DNA of 64,000 nucleotides from GCA-2687515 sp002687515. GTDB lineage: Bacteria > Pseudomonadota > Alphaproteobacteria > Rhodospirillales > UBA2165. Below, piece after piece: positions 18,992-28,900 of the stretch. The stretch lies in assembly GCA_030745835.1 (NCBI GenBank), contig JASLNU010000113.1:1-64000 (forward strand). Direction: 5' to 3'. Under the pieces are notes generated by a model, which did not search any database, was not told the origin of the DNA, and saw only the letters and a program-made list of their open reading frames with translations. Each line of letters opens with the position of its first letter. The first letter of the stretch is position 1. The position numbers and the translations under genes were made by a program.

Positions 18992-20279
18992 CTTAGGCGA
19001 TCCCGGCTTCGAACAAGAATTCGAACGCTTCCTGGGCGCCAAGCGGGAAACCGCCGGGGATGTGGCCGGCGCGGTCGCCGCCATCATCGATCAGGTACGC
19101 GAGCGGGGCGATGACGCCCTCATCGAACTGACCCGCCGTTTCGACGGCTTCGAGTTGGACGCCGAAAACCTGCGGCTCGGCGAAGGCGAGATCAAAAAGG
19201 CGCGCCATGACTGTTCCAATGATGAAATCCAGGCGCTGGAGCTGGCGGCCGAGCGGATAAGCGCCTTCCACGCCCGCCAATCGCCCGAGGATTTGGAATA
19301 CCGGGACGAGGCCGGGTTGCGCCTCGGCCATCGCTGGCGTGCCATCAAATCGGTCGGCATGTATGTCCCCGGCGGCACCGCCGCCTATCCGTCCTCGGTG
19401 CTGATGAACGCCCTGCCGGCCAAGGTTGCCGGAGTTTCGCGCCTGGTGATGACGGCGCCGGCGCCCGGCGGCGCGTTCAATCCGCTGGTCCTGACCGCCG
19501 CCGAGATCGCCGGCGTCGACGAGATTTACCGCGTCGGTGGCGCTCAAGCTATCGCCGCCATGGCTATGGGCACCGAAAGCATCCAGCCGGTCGACAAGAT
19601 CGTCGGGCCGGGCAACGCCTATGTGGCCGAGGCCAAGCGCCAACTGTTCGGCATCGTCGGTATCGATATGATCGCCGGGCCGTCGGAAATCCTGGTGGTT
19701 GCCGACGGCGATAACGATCCGGGTTGGATCGCCGCCGATCTTTTGTCGCAGGCCGAGCACGATTCGAGCGCCCAGGCTATTCTGATTACCGATGACGCCG
19801 GGTTCGCCGACCAGGTTTTGGAGCGCATCCAGGCGATGCTTGAAAGTCTGCCGCGCAAGGCCATCGCTTCGGAAAGCTGGGACCGCTTTGGCGCCGTCAT
19901 ATTGGTGGGAGCGCTTTCCGATGCGGCGCCGATCATCGATGCCATCGCGCCCGAACATTTGGAACTGGCGATGGACGGCGCCGATGAATTGTTCGCCGAG
20001 ATTGAACACGCCGGATCGGTATTCCTTGGCCGTTATGCGCCGGAAGCTCTTGGCGATTACCTGGCCGGCCCCAACCATGTCTTGCCGACCGGCCGCAGCG
20101 CGCGCTTTTCGTCGGGTCTTGGCGTGTTGGACTTCATGAAACGGACCTCTTTCATCGGCGCGGGCAAGGCTCCGGTCGAAAAAATCGGCGCGGCGGCGGT
20201 GACCCTGGCCAGAGCCGAGGGGTTGCATGCGCACGCGTTGTCCGTGTCCTTGCGGCTCGGACAGACCGATCCGGATTGA
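18975..20279 (+). CDS. hisD: Histidinol dehydrogenase
   Basis: It catalyses the last two oxidations of histidine synthesis (L-histidinol to L-histidine with NAD). At 434 aa it is family length when started at ATG 18975 (MPARIDLGD) inside the end of hisG; an earlier ATG at 18852 reads out-of-frame hisG sequence. Conserved motifs are GPGNAYVAEAKR, the zinc and catalytic region QAEHDSSAQA, APEHLEL and LAGPNHVLPTG. The GGGAAG upstream is a plausible ribosome site. The stop overlaps the next gene. Confidence 0.97.
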   Translation: MPARIDLGDPGFEQEFERFLGAKRETAGDVAGAVAAIIDQVRERGDDALIELTRRFDGFELDAENLRLGEGEIKKARHDCSNDEIQALELAAERISAFHARQSPEDLEYRDEAGLRLGHRWRAIKSVGMYVPGGTAAYPSSVLMNALPAKVAGVSRLVMTAPAPGGAFNPLVLTAAEIAGVDEIYRVGGAQAIAAMAMGTESIQPVDKIVGPGNAYVAEAKRQLFGIVGIDMIAGPSEILVVADGDNDPGWIAADLLSQAEHDSSAQAILITDDAGFADQVLERIQAMLESLPRKAIASESWDRFGAVILVGALSDAAPIIDAIAPEHLELAMDGADELFAEIEHAGSVFLGRYAPEALGDYLAGPNHVLPTGRSARFSSGLGVLDFMKRTSFIGAGKAPVEKIGAAAVTLARAEGLHAHALSVSLRLGQTDPD

Positions 20280-20755
20280 AGCTTGTGGACGAACGGCGAC
20301 GCATCGTTGACGTGCGCCTCGATGGCGATGCCCGGGCCTGGGAGCGCCCCGAGATAAAGCATGACCGGGCGGTCGCCATCTTCGATCTTTTGGAGGAAAA
20401 TACTTTCGCGCCCGTCGATGGCACGCTCGGGCCGTTCGTGCTGCATCTGCGCGTCAGCGAAAACAGGCTGATATTCGATTTGCGCGACGAAGCCGACGGG
20501 CCGTTGCAGGAATTTACCCTGCCCGGGACCGTGTTCCGGTCCGTTATCCGGGACTATTTTGTGGTTTGCGAAAGCTACTACGAGGCCATCAAGACGGCTT
20601 CGCCATCCAAGATTCAGGCCATCGATATGGGCCGGCGCGGCCTCCACAACGAAGGCGCCGAATTGCTGCGTGAGCGCTTGGCCGACGACGTTGATATCGA
20701 TGTCGATACGGCGCGGCAGTTGTTTACATTGATTTGCGTGCTGCATCTAAGGTAG
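20276..20755 (+). CDS. UPF0262 family protein
   Basis: A 159-aa conserved protein of unknown function that in Alphaproteobacteria usually sits between hisD and a low-molecular-weight phosphatase gene, as here. It is recognisable by the region VDVRLDG...ERPEIKHDRAVAIFDLLEEN near the start and the AIDMGRRGLHNEGAELL segment. The likely start is TTG 20276, overlapping the hisD stop as TTGA; a GTG at 20285 is the alternative. No catalytic motif or membrane segment is visible. Confidence 0.85.
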   Translation: MKLVDERRRIVDVRLDGDARAWERPEIKHDRAVAIFDLLEENTFAPVDGTLGPFVLHLRVSENRLIFDLRDEADGPLQEFTLPGTVFRSVIRDYFVVCESYYEAIKTASPSKIQAIDMGRRGLHNEGAELLRERLADDVDIDVDTARQLFTLICVLHLR

Positions 20756-20761
20756 GCGAGG

Positions 20762-21199
20762 ATGAACGCTCTGCCCTCCGCCGTCTTGTTCGCCTGCTCG
20801 ATGAATTCGGTGCGCTCGCCGATGGCGGAAGGCTTGCTGAAATCCACCCTCGGACACCGCATCTATGTCGATTCGGTCGGCGTGCGCGGTGATCAGGTGA
20901 ATGGCTTCGCGGTCGAGGTTTTGGCCGAAATCGGGATCGATATCTCGAACCATAAACCGAAGACATTTAAGACCCTGGACGATACCTCGTTCGACGTGGT
21001 GATCTCGCTGTCGCCCGAAGCTCAGCACTCGGCCGTGGAATTGACCCGCTGGATGTCCTGCGAGGTGGAATACTGGCCGACCCTGGATCCGTCGGTGGTG
21101 GATGGCAGCCGCGAGCGGCGGCTGGAAACCTTCCGCCAGGTGCGTGACGACTTGAAACGCCGGATCGATGTGCGATTTCCGCCCGAAAATGGCAATTAA
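20762..21199 (+). CDS. Low-molecular-weight protein tyrosine phosphatase family
   Basis: A 145-aa LMW-PTP/ArsC-like protein. The P-loop CSMNSVRS (CX5R, around base 20794) is present near the N-terminus, as expected for a Cys-dependent phosphatase. The C-terminal part lacks the classical DPY/DPD pair in its usual form, reading YWPTLDPSVVDGS, so the substrate may not be phosphotyrosine. It starts 6 bases after the UPF0262 stop, in the conserved hisD-to-infA block. Confidence 0.85.
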   Translation: MNALPSAVLFACSMNSVRSPMAEGLLKSTLGHRIYVDSVGVRGDQVNGFAVEVLAEIGIDISNHKPKTFKTLDDTSFDVVISLSPEAQHSAVELTRWMSCEVEYWPTLDPSVVDGSRERRLETFRQVRDDLKRRIDVRFPPENGN

Positions 21200-21222
21200 T
21201 AGGGGGTTTTTGGAAAAAAAAC

Positions 21223-21256
21223 TTGACCCGACAACCACATCAGACCAGTTTCCTAC
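21223..21256 (+). promoter_or_regulatory. Possible infA promoter
   Basis: An 82-bp AT-richer gap precedes infA. TTGACC (21223-21228) resembles a -35 box. The -10 region about 17 bases downstream is weak (CAGTTT or TCCTAC). It would allow infA to be expressed independently of the his genes. Confidence 0.3.
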
Positions 21257-21281
21257 CGGTTTTGACACTAGAGGATAGCTA

Positions 21282-21500
21282 ATGGCGAAAGAAGAACTTT
21301 TGGAATTTTCGGGCACGGTCACGGAACTGCTGCCCAACGCGATGTTCCGCGTCGTACTTGATAACGAACATGAAATACTCGCGCACACCGCGGGAAAAAT
21401 GAGAAAACATAGAATTCGCGTACTGGCCGGCGATCGTGTCAATGTTGAAATGACGCCCTACGATCTTTCCAAAGGCCGCATCACCTTCCGCTTTAAGTGA
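21282..21500 (+). CDS. infA: Translation initiation factor IF-1
   Basis: A 72-aa single OB-fold protein that binds the 30S A site during initiation. The sequence follows the IF-1 pattern: an E-G/T start (LEFSGTVTELLPNAMFRV), GKMRKHRIRVLAGDRVNVEMTPYDL and a terminal GRITFR. AGAGGA precedes ATG 21282. The position upstream of maf is typical of Alphaproteobacteria. Confidence 0.98.
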   Translation: MAKEELLEFSGTVTELLPNAMFRVVLDNEHEILAHTAGKMRKHRIRVLAGDRVNVEMTPYDLSKGRITFRFK

Positions 21501-21531
21501 TTCGGGCCCCTGGCCGACGGACGACGGTTCC

Positions 21532-22128
21532 ATGCCGGAAAGCACAGCGTCGGTCCTGGTTCTCGCTTCCGCCTCGCCCAGGCGCCTTGACCTGTTGCGC
21601 CAGGTTTTGATCGAACCCGATCACATCCATGCCGCCGAAATCGACGAAACGCCCACAGCCGCCGAGGCGCCGCGCGCCCTTGCCGAACGCCTGGCCGCGG
21701 CCAAGGCCGGGCAGGTGGCCGCTGAATATCCGGGCGCTTATGTCATCGGCGCCGACACCATCGTCGCCGCCGGTCGACGCATCCTCGGCAAGGCCGAAGA
21801 CGCGGCAACGGCGCAACGCTATCTTTCGCTCCTGTCGGGCCGCCGCCACAAGGTGCTGGGTGGGGTTACGGTCATCGCGCCCGACGGGCGGCGCGCCAGC
21901 CGGCTGGTCGAAACCTCGGTCACCTTCGCGCGCCTGACCGGCGGCGACATCGAGGCATACCTCGCGACCGGTGAATGGCGGGGCAAGGCCGGCGCCTATG
22001 CCATCCAGGGTTATGCCGCCCGCTTTGTGCGCGCGCTCGGCGGCTCCTACAGCAATGTCGTCGGCCTGCCCTTGTTTGAAGCCGTGCGCCTTTTAGAAGG
22101 GCTGGGTTACCGGCCACCAGGCGGCTGA
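21532..22128 (+). CDS. maf: Maf-family nucleoside triphosphate pyrophosphatase
   Basis: A 198-aa Maf/HAM1-fold house-cleaning enzyme that hydrolyses non-canonical nucleoside triphosphates to monophosphates. The signature SASPRRLDLL is at the N-terminus, followed by the acidic DETP and GADTIVA motifs and the SGRRHKVLGGV block. It is 5 bases upstream of the RNase E/G gene. Confidence 0.95.
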   Translation: MPESTASVLVLASASPRRLDLLRQVLIEPDHIHAAEIDETPTAAEAPRALAERLAAAKAGQVAAEYPGAYVIGADTIVAAGRRILGKAEDAATAQRYLSLLSGRRHKVLGGVTVIAPDGRRASRLVETSVTFARLTGGDIEAYLATGEWRGKAGAYAIQGYAARFVRALGGSYSNVVGLPLFEAVRLLEGLGYRPPGG

Positions 22129-22133
22129 TCGCC

Positions 22134-23369
22134 ATGAAGGCGGCGGACGTTCTGATAAACGTAACGCCGGGGAAAACCCGGCTCGCCGCCCTTGAGGGCG
22201 GCAGGCTTATCGATCTGGTCTATGCGCGGGATATCTGGCGGGACCGGCTCGGCGACATTTATTTGGGCCGCGTTACCGCCATATCCAAGCCCCTGAACGC
22301 TGCCTTCGTCGATATTGGCGCCGGCTAACCCGGTTTCCTCGGCGCCTCCGATGCGCAAATCTTCGATCCGGCATCGCAAAAACCGGAACCCATCCAGCGT
22401 CTGTTCAACGAGGGCGATTCCGTTGCCGTCGAGGTCACCCGCGCCGCCATGGACGGCAAGGGCGCCAGGCTGACCACGAGGCTGAGCACGCGGTTGGCGC
22501 CGCCGATCGACGCAGGCACGGCAGCGGCCAAGGCGCCGGCGTTGTTGCGCGCCCGTCGCGATCCGATCCTGAGGTATTTCTTAGAGCGGGCCGATGCCGG
22601 ATGGCGGCGGGTGGTTATCGATGACCGCGCCGAATTGGCTCGCATCCGGGCGTTTGGCGAAGCGCGGCTGCAAGCATTGCCGGGCCTCTTGGAATTCCAT
22701 GACGGGCCGGAACCATTGTTCGAAGCCGAGGGCGCCGAAGCGGATATCGACGAAATATGCGGCCCGGTGGTCCAGCTTGGCGGCGGCGGATCGCTGGTGA
22801 TCGAGGAAACCAGCGCCTTGACGGCCATCGACGTCAATAGCGGTGGGCGCGCCGTGCCCGGCGATAAGAACCGCAACATGATGGATTTGAACATCGAAGC
22901 GGCGCGGGAAGCGGCGCGGCAAATACGCCTGCGTGACATCGGCGGTCAAATCCTGATCGATTTTGCCGCCACCAAGCGGCGCCGGCAACGCGATCAATTG
23001 CTCGATGCCTTGCGGGCGGCGGCCGATGGCGATGCCGCCGAGGTTCGCGTCATCGGCTTTACCCGGCTCGGACTGGTGGAACTGACCCGGCGGGCCAGCG
23101 GGCCGTCCTTGACGCGCCGCTTAATAGGCACGGATGGCCGGAAAACGGCGGAAACCGCTTTTTTCTGTCTGTTGCGTGACCTTTGGCGCTGGTCGCGCCA
23201 TAATCCCGGCAAGGCCGCGCGGGCTTCGGTTTCCGGGGAAATAGAAGACCTGGCGCGGGGCCGCCTCAAGGCCGCGTTCGATGCGCTTGCCGGGCGCGTC
23301 AGGGTGGAAATCGAGGTATCGCCGGGCAACGAAGACGATTACCGGATAACCGGGGAAAAGGGAGCGTAA
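22134..23369 (+). pseudogene. rng: Ribonuclease E/G interrupted by an in-frame TAA
   Basis: A short alphaproteobacterial RNase E/G-type gene. The first 64 codons encode the N-terminal part and S1 domain start (DIYLGRVTAISKPLNAAFVDIGAG). TAA at 22326-22328 stops this, but the same frame continues without shift as PGFLGASDAQIF and through the catalytic domain to 23369. Metal-binding Asp regions ITAIDVNSG and ILIDFA are intact. A single C-to-T change of a CAA codon would explain the stop. It is either a real nonsense mutation, a sequencing or assembly error, or reinitiation giving an S1-less product. TAA cannot be a selenocysteine codon. The flanking maf and yacG genes are intact. Confidence 0.8.
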
Positions 23370-23371
23370 TC

Positions 23372-23578
23372 ATGGCCACCGCAAGACGGCCAGATGGTCC
23401 GAAGAAGCGCCAGTGTCCGATGTGCGGCCAGCCCGCCGAAAGCGCCTACCGGCCCTTTTGCTCCAAGCGTTGCAAGGAGCTGGATCTGGGCAACTGGCTC
23501 AACGAATCCTATCGGGTGCCGGTGGTCGAAACCGACGATATGGACCCCGACGGCGAGGATGACCAGTTCGAGGGTTAA
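23372..23578 (+). CDS. yacG: YacG zinc-finger DNA gyrase inhibitor family
   Basis: A 68-aa zinc-ribbon protein. The four ligands are in CPMCGQP and CSKRCKELDLGNWL (CxxC...CxxxC), the YacG pattern. The family is described as inhibiting DNA gyrase. It starts 2 bases after the RNase gene and ends with an acidic tail. Confidence 0.95.
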   Translation: MATARRPDGPKKRQCPMCGQPAESAYRPFCSKRCKELDLGNWLNESYRVPVVETDDMDPDGEDDQFEG

Positions 23579-23614
23579 AGCCGCTACGATTGAACAGACA
23601 GGGACATTAATGAC

Positions 23615-24571
23615 ATGCATAAAGCCGCGATCCTGGACGATTACCAAAATGTGGCCCTCGGGTTCGCCGATTGGCGGCGGCTCGGCGGCGAGGTCGAGGT
23701 GACGGTCTTCAACGATCATCTGTCGGGCGAGGAGGCCATCGCCAAACGGCTGCGGGATTTTGACATTCTGGTCCTCAACCGGGAAAGAACGCCGATCCCG
23801 GAAACTCTTTTGCTTCGATTGCCCAATCTGAAACTGATGACCACCAGCGGCATGTACAACCGTTCGGTGGACATGGAAGCGGCGCGGGCGCGCGGCATCG
23901 ATGTCTGCGGCACCGAAATGAAAAGCGCTTCGACGCCGGAATTAACCTGGGGCCTGATCCTGGCACTGGCCCGTCAAATTCCGCGCGAGGACCAAAATGT
24001 CCGCGCCGGGCGCTGGCAGGAAACGGTGGGCGTCGGGCTGGCGGGCAAGGTGCTGGGCATCATCGGCCTCGGCAAGTTGGGCACGCCGGTGGCGCGTATC
24101 GGGCAGGCGTTCAACATGGAGGTCATCGCCTGGAGCCCCAATCTGACGCAGGAACGCGCCGACGAAGTGGGTGTCCGCTGCGTGGACAAAGACACGCTGA
24201 TGTCGAGCGCCGATTTTATCACCCTGCATATGCCCTTGAGCGAACGCAGCCGGGGCATCCTGCAAGCGGACGATCTCGCCAAGATAAAAAGCACGGCTTT
24301 TTTGATTAATACCTCGCGCGGGCCGCTGATTGACGAAGGCGCGCTGATCGATGCCTTGCAGAGGAAATTATTCGCCGGCGCCGGGCTCGATGTCTACGAT
24401 GTCGAACCTTTGCCCGCCGACCATCCGATCCGGCGCCTGGACAACACCGTTTTGACCCCCCATTTGGGCTATGTTTCGCGTGATACCTACGAAACCTCTT
24501 TCGCGCAAACGGTGGACAATATCGAAGCCTGGCTGAAGGGAACGCCCCAGCGTCTGATCAATGGCGTTTAA
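23615..24571 (+). CDS. D-isomer 2-hydroxyacid dehydrogenase
   Basis: A 318-aa NAD-dependent D-2-hydroxyacid dehydrogenase. The nucleotide-binding motif is GLGKLGTPVARIG (around base 24070). The catalytic triad positions are visible as Arg in NTSRGPLID, Glu in DVEPLPADHP and His in TPHLGYVS. The substrate (glycerate, phosphoglycerate or other) cannot be decided. It follows yacG by 36 bp and is probably its own unit. It converges with the Sel1 gene. Confidence 0.92.
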   Translation: MHKAAILDDYQNVALGFADWRRLGGEVEVTVFNDHLSGEEAIAKRLRDFDILVLNRERTPIPETLLLRLPNLKLMTTSGMYNRSVDMEAARARGIDVCGTEMKSASTPELTWGLILALARQIPREDQNVRAGRWQETVGVGLAGKVLGIIGLGKLGTPVARIGQAFNMEVIAWSPNLTQERADEVGVRCVDKDTLMSSADFITLHMPLSERSRGILQADDLAKIKSTAFLINTSRGPLIDEGALIDALQRKLFAGAGLDVYDVEPLPADHPIRRLDNTVLTPHLGYVSRDTYETSFAQTVDNIEAWLKGTPQRLINGV

Positions 24572-24589
24572 TCAACGGCGCCTGAACAT

Positions 24590-25555
24590 TCAACGTTTGG
24601 CTTCCAGTTCCTTGACCTTGGTGCGCGCCTTGCCGTACTGGCGGTCGGCGGAAACCCGGTACCATTTTAAAGCTTCACCCATGTCCTGCTTGACGCCCAG
24701 GCCCTTTTCATAGATGCGGCCGAGCTCGAACGACGCGATCCGGTGGCCCCGGTTGGATGCCACCCGCAAAAGCCGCAAGGCTTCCTTGGGATCCTTGGGA
24801 ACCCCCAGCCCATCCAGATACAAGAGCCCCATGCCGTAATAGGCGGATGTGTATTTGCCGTTCTGCGCGAACCGGTACCAGCGTTCGGCCTGGGTGTAAT
24901 CCTTCTTGAAGTATTTTCCCTTGTGGTACATCTCGCCAAGCAGGTATTGGGCGCGGGGATAGTTCTTGCGCGCCGCCAGCTTATATTGGCGCGCCGCTTC
25001 CTTCATGTTTTTCTTGGTGCCGCGGCCCTTTTCATAAAGCCGGCCAAGCTCGAATATGGATTGGGCGTGCCCGGCCTTGGCCGCCTCGCTGTAAAGCTTG
25101 AAGGCGATGGCGTTGCTTTTCTTGACGCCCAACCCGTAGCGGTGAAGATAGGCCAGATTGGCCTTTGCCGTGTTGCTCTTGGACGAAGCCCTTTTGTACC
25201 AATAACCGGCGCGTTTGTAGCTTCGTTTCAGGCCCTCGCCGCGCCGGTACATAGAGCCCAGATTATTCATGGCGCTGATATGGCCCTGCTCGGCCGCCAG
25301 CGTGTACCATTGCCGGGCCTTGCCATGGTCCTGTGGAACGCCGCGGCCATGGTGATACATAAGCGCGATATTATATTGCGAGGCGGCGTGGCCATCCAAT
25401 GCCAGCGCCCGGAACTCGCGTAGCGCGGTCGCGAAATCCTGCTTCTGCGCGGCCTGCAGACCTTTCTTGTAGTCGGCCGAATGGGACTGCGTTATTGCTC
25501 CAAAGCACAGTCCGGCAAGAATCAAAACGGAATAAATAAATTTCGGCCTAAACAT
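24590..25555 (-). CDS. Secreted Sel1-repeat protein
   Basis: A 321-aa exported protein built almost entirely of Sel1-like (TPR-related) repeats, about seven to eight copies of the A...LG.MY..G.GV..D...A..WY..AA pattern. An N-terminal signal peptide is visible (hydrophobic VLILAGLCFGAI, then SHSA). ATG 25555 was chosen because GAGG lies 6 bases upstream; a GTG directly before it is the alternative. Sel1 proteins act as protein-interaction scaffolds, often in periplasm or envelope signalling. It is divergent from the giant adhesin gene, so a link to adhesin export or control is possible but unproven. Confidence 0.9.
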   Translation of the reverse strand: MFRPKFIYSVLILAGLCFGAITQSHSADYKKGLQAAQKQDFATALREFRALALDGHAASQYNIALMYHHGRGVPQDHGKARQWYTLAAEQGHISAMNNLGSMYRRGEGLKRSYKRAGYWYKRASSKSNTAKANLAYLHRYGLGVKKSNAIAFKLYSEAAKAGHAQSIFELGRLYEKGRGTKKNMKEAARQYKLAARKNYPRAQYLLGEMYHKGKYFKKDYTQAERWYRFAQNGKYTSAYYGMGLLYLDGLGVPKDPKEALRLLRVASNRGHRIASFELGRIYEKGLGVKQDMGEALKWYRVSADRQYGKARTKVKELEAKR

Positions 25556-25909
25556 CACTAACCTCGTCTAGGATTTTAGTATTGTCATCTCGTTATCTTG
25601 GTCGACTCGGTTCGGCCTTAACACAGCCTTGAATAAATTATAATTGTTGAAATCACCAATTTTACCAACCGCTTCGCATTTACCGGAACAATAAGGCAAT
25701 CCCAGGGCGTTTTCAAAAACCGCCAAATCCAATCGATCGAGTTTATAATTTAATATATATAATTCAGACGGTTACAAGGTGTGATGACCGTCACAGCAGC
25801 ATCCCGCCAAGAGGCTTAGATTGAAGCTATCGAATTATGCGCGCCACCCGCCGGCGGAGAATCGGATTTTACGGCGGACGCGGGCGCGCCTTGGCGAGAG
25901 GGTGCCGAT
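25556..25909. other. AT-rich intergenic control region
   Basis: These 354 bp separate the Sel1 gene from the adhesin and contain no gene. The stretch from about 25560 to 25770 is far more AT-rich than the surroundings, with a TAATATATATAATTC segment near 25751. A perfect CRP-type palindrome follows at 25780. GAGAGGG about 8 bases before ATG 25910 is the adhesin ribosome site. Confidence 0.7.
25780..25795 (+). promoter_or_regulatory. CRP-like operator upstream of the adhesin
   Basis: TGTGATGACCGTCACA is an exact TGTGA-N6-TCACA palindrome, the CRP/Clp-type consensus. It lies about 115 bases before the adhesin start and beside an AT-rich tract. A related site is at 42830. Whether a cAMP- or c-di-GMP-responsive regulator binds is not shown by the sequence. 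Confidence 0.6.
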
Positions 25910-28900
25910 ATGGCTGACGAAATTATCCGAGACGACGAAAACCTGACCTTGGCCGATGATGACGGCGCGGGCGGACAAAGCATTACCGTAGAGGTTGGCG
26001 CCGATGGCGCCGTGATGCTGCCCGAGGGCGTTAACTTCGGCACCGCCGATTTCGCCCAATCGGGATCGGACCTGATACTGACCGGTCCGGATGGCACCCA
26101 GGTCGTTGTCGAAGGTTATTTCGATTCTGAATCGGCGCCGATGCTCAGGACCCCGGGCGGCAGCGAATTGCCGGGCGAAACGGCAACCCATCTGGCGCGT
26201 GTCTTGTCGCCAAGCCAGGAAGTGGCGCAGGCGGCGCCCAGCGCCGATGCCCAGCCGATCGGCCAGGTCGAAAGCGTAACCGGCACCGTCGTCGCCATCC
26301 GCGCCAACGGCGAGCGCGTCGAGCTGCAAGCCGGCGATCCGGTGTTCCAAGGCGATGTGCTGCAATCGGGCGAAGAAGGCGCCATCGGTATCGTGTTGGC
26401 CGACGAAACCACCTTTTCCATGGCCGAAAACGGGCGCATGGTTTTGGACGAAATGGTCTATGACCCGGGCACCCAGGAAGGCAGCATTTCGATGTCGGTG
26501 CTGCAGGGCGTGTTCACCTTCGTTTCCGGCCAGGTGGCCAAGGTCGATCCCGATGCCATGACCCTGAAGACGCCGGTGGCGACCATTGGTATCCGCGGAA
26601 CGCAAGTTGGTATCGATTTGCGCGATACCGGCACGGGCGAGCCGGACCTTAGAGTCGTGCTGATGGAAGAATCCGACGGTTTCGTCGGCGAAGTGGTAAT
26701 TTCCAACGCCGGCGGCATCCAGATCCTCAATCTGCCCGATCAGGGCTCTTCCGTCAGCAGCGCCACTTCGGCGCCGGCCGAACCGCGCGTATTGCAACGC
26801 AGCGAAATCCGCGAATCCTACGGCGAAGCATTGGATTCCCTGCCGACAGCGGTCGGCACCGGCAACAATTACGGTTCCCGCGAAGACGAAGCCCAGGAAC
26901 AGGAACAAGAAGAGGAACAACAGCAGGAAGAAGGAGAGGAAGCTGCCGACGAATTCGCCGAAACCGAAGGCGGTGGCGAAGGCGAAGGCGAAGACCTGGA
27001 CGATTTCGAAACCGCCGCCGGCGGAGAGGAAGAAGAAGAAGAAGGCGAGGGCGAGGAAGAAGATGGCTTAGTCGACCTTGCCGCCGAAGAAGAGGCTGCC
27101 GCTGAAGCCGCCGCCGCCGAAGCCGCCGCCGAAGCTGCCGCCGCCGCGGCTGCGGCCGAGGAAGCCGCCGCCGCCGAAGCCGCGGCCGCGGCCGCCGATG
27201 CCGCCGCCGAGGCCGCCGCGCAGGCGGCCGCCGATGCCGCCGCCGCCGCCGCGCGCGCCGCCGCGCAGGCTGCCGCCGATGCCGCGCGCGCCGCCGCCGA
27301 GGCCGAAGCAGCGCGTATCCAAGCCGAAATCGATGCCGAAAACGCGGTTGCCGATCTGGCCACCGTGAAGATTGATGTGGCGCAGGGTGATGAAGATACC
27401 GCCATAGATCTGGCCATCAACGCCACCATGGGCGGTACATCGGACCGATTGGAAAGCGTTACCGTCGATAATATCCCCGAGGGCGCGACCATCAGCCTTG
27501 ATGGCGTTGAACTGCTATTGACCGATAATAATGACGGCACCTACAGCGTTACCTTGGAACCCAGCCAGCTGACCGGCCTGACCGTCACCCCGGCGCTCGA
27601 TGAAAATGCGGACTTCACGCTCGAGGTCAGAGCCACCTCCATCGATCCCGACTCCGGCGTCACCGCGACCACCAGGCCGAGCACCCTGGATGTCACCGTT
27701 GACGCCACGGTCGATCCGGCGGTGGTAACCGCGGTTCCCGGCGAAGGCTATGAAGACGCCCCCATCCAGTTGGATGTTTCCACCTTCCTTGCCGACGCCG
27801 ACGGCACTGTTACCAGTATCGCCATCGACAACATCCCCGACGGTGCGACGCTGACCTATGTCGACGAAACCGGCGCCACCGTCGAGATCGTCATCACCGA
27901 TGGCAGCGTGACACTATCTCCCGATCAGTTGAACGGCCTGATGATCACGCCGCCCTCCGATGACGCCCATGATTTCAACCTGGACGTGACCGCCACGGCG
28001 ACCGACATCGATCCCGATATGGTCGAGGAAGCCGCCGCCGCCGATGCCGCGGCCGCTGAAGCCGCAATCGCCGAAACGCAGGCGATCGCCGCCTCCGATG
28101 CCGCCGATTTGGCCGTGCCCGAAGCGCAAACCGCCGCCGACGAGGCCGCCGCCGCCCTCGCCGGTGCCGACGCCGATGCGACCGATGCCAATATCGCCGA
28201 GCTGCAAGCCGCTGTGGACGCCGCCGACACCGCACTCGCAGACGCCAAGAAAGCCGCTTCCGATGCCGAAACCGCCGAAGTCGACGCCATCGCCGCGTCC
28301 GATGCAGCCGATGACGTGGCCGCCGGCTACGAATTGACCGTCGCCGCCATCGAAGCCATGGCCGAAGCCGATGCCGCCGCCGAGGCCGTCGTCGATGCTA
28401 ATACCGCTCTCGATGCCGCCGAAGCTGCCGCGACCGCCGCCGATCTTGCCGAAACCCAAGCCATCGCCGCCTCTGATGCCGCCGATCTAGCGGTGACCGA
28501 GGCGCAGACCGCCGTCGATGAAGCCAGCGCCGCCCTCGCCGATGCCAAACGCAATGAAGTCGACGAGTTAGAGGCCGCTCTGGCCGACGCCGAAGCCGTG
28601 CTCGCCGATGCCGAGGCTGCCGCTACTGCCGCCGAAACCGCCGAAGACGACGCCATCGCCGCCTCCGATGCCGCCGATGCGAACGTCACCGATGCCGAAA
28701 CCGCGGTCACCACCGCCGAAGCCCATGCCGAATCTACCGCCGCCGCGGCTGACGATGCCGTCATTGCCGCTGCCGAGGGCGATGCCACCGGCCTGGTCAC
28801 CAGCACCAGCGAAACCCAATCGCAAACCGTCGAGGTGATCGCTACCGTCGATGCGCCGGTTGTCACTGTGGATGATGCCTCCGGCTTGGAAGATACGGCG

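Noticed and set aside
22326..22328. Recoding of the stop in the RNase E/G gene
   Set aside because: The codon is TAA, not TGA or TAG, so selenocysteine or pyrrolysine insertion does not apply.
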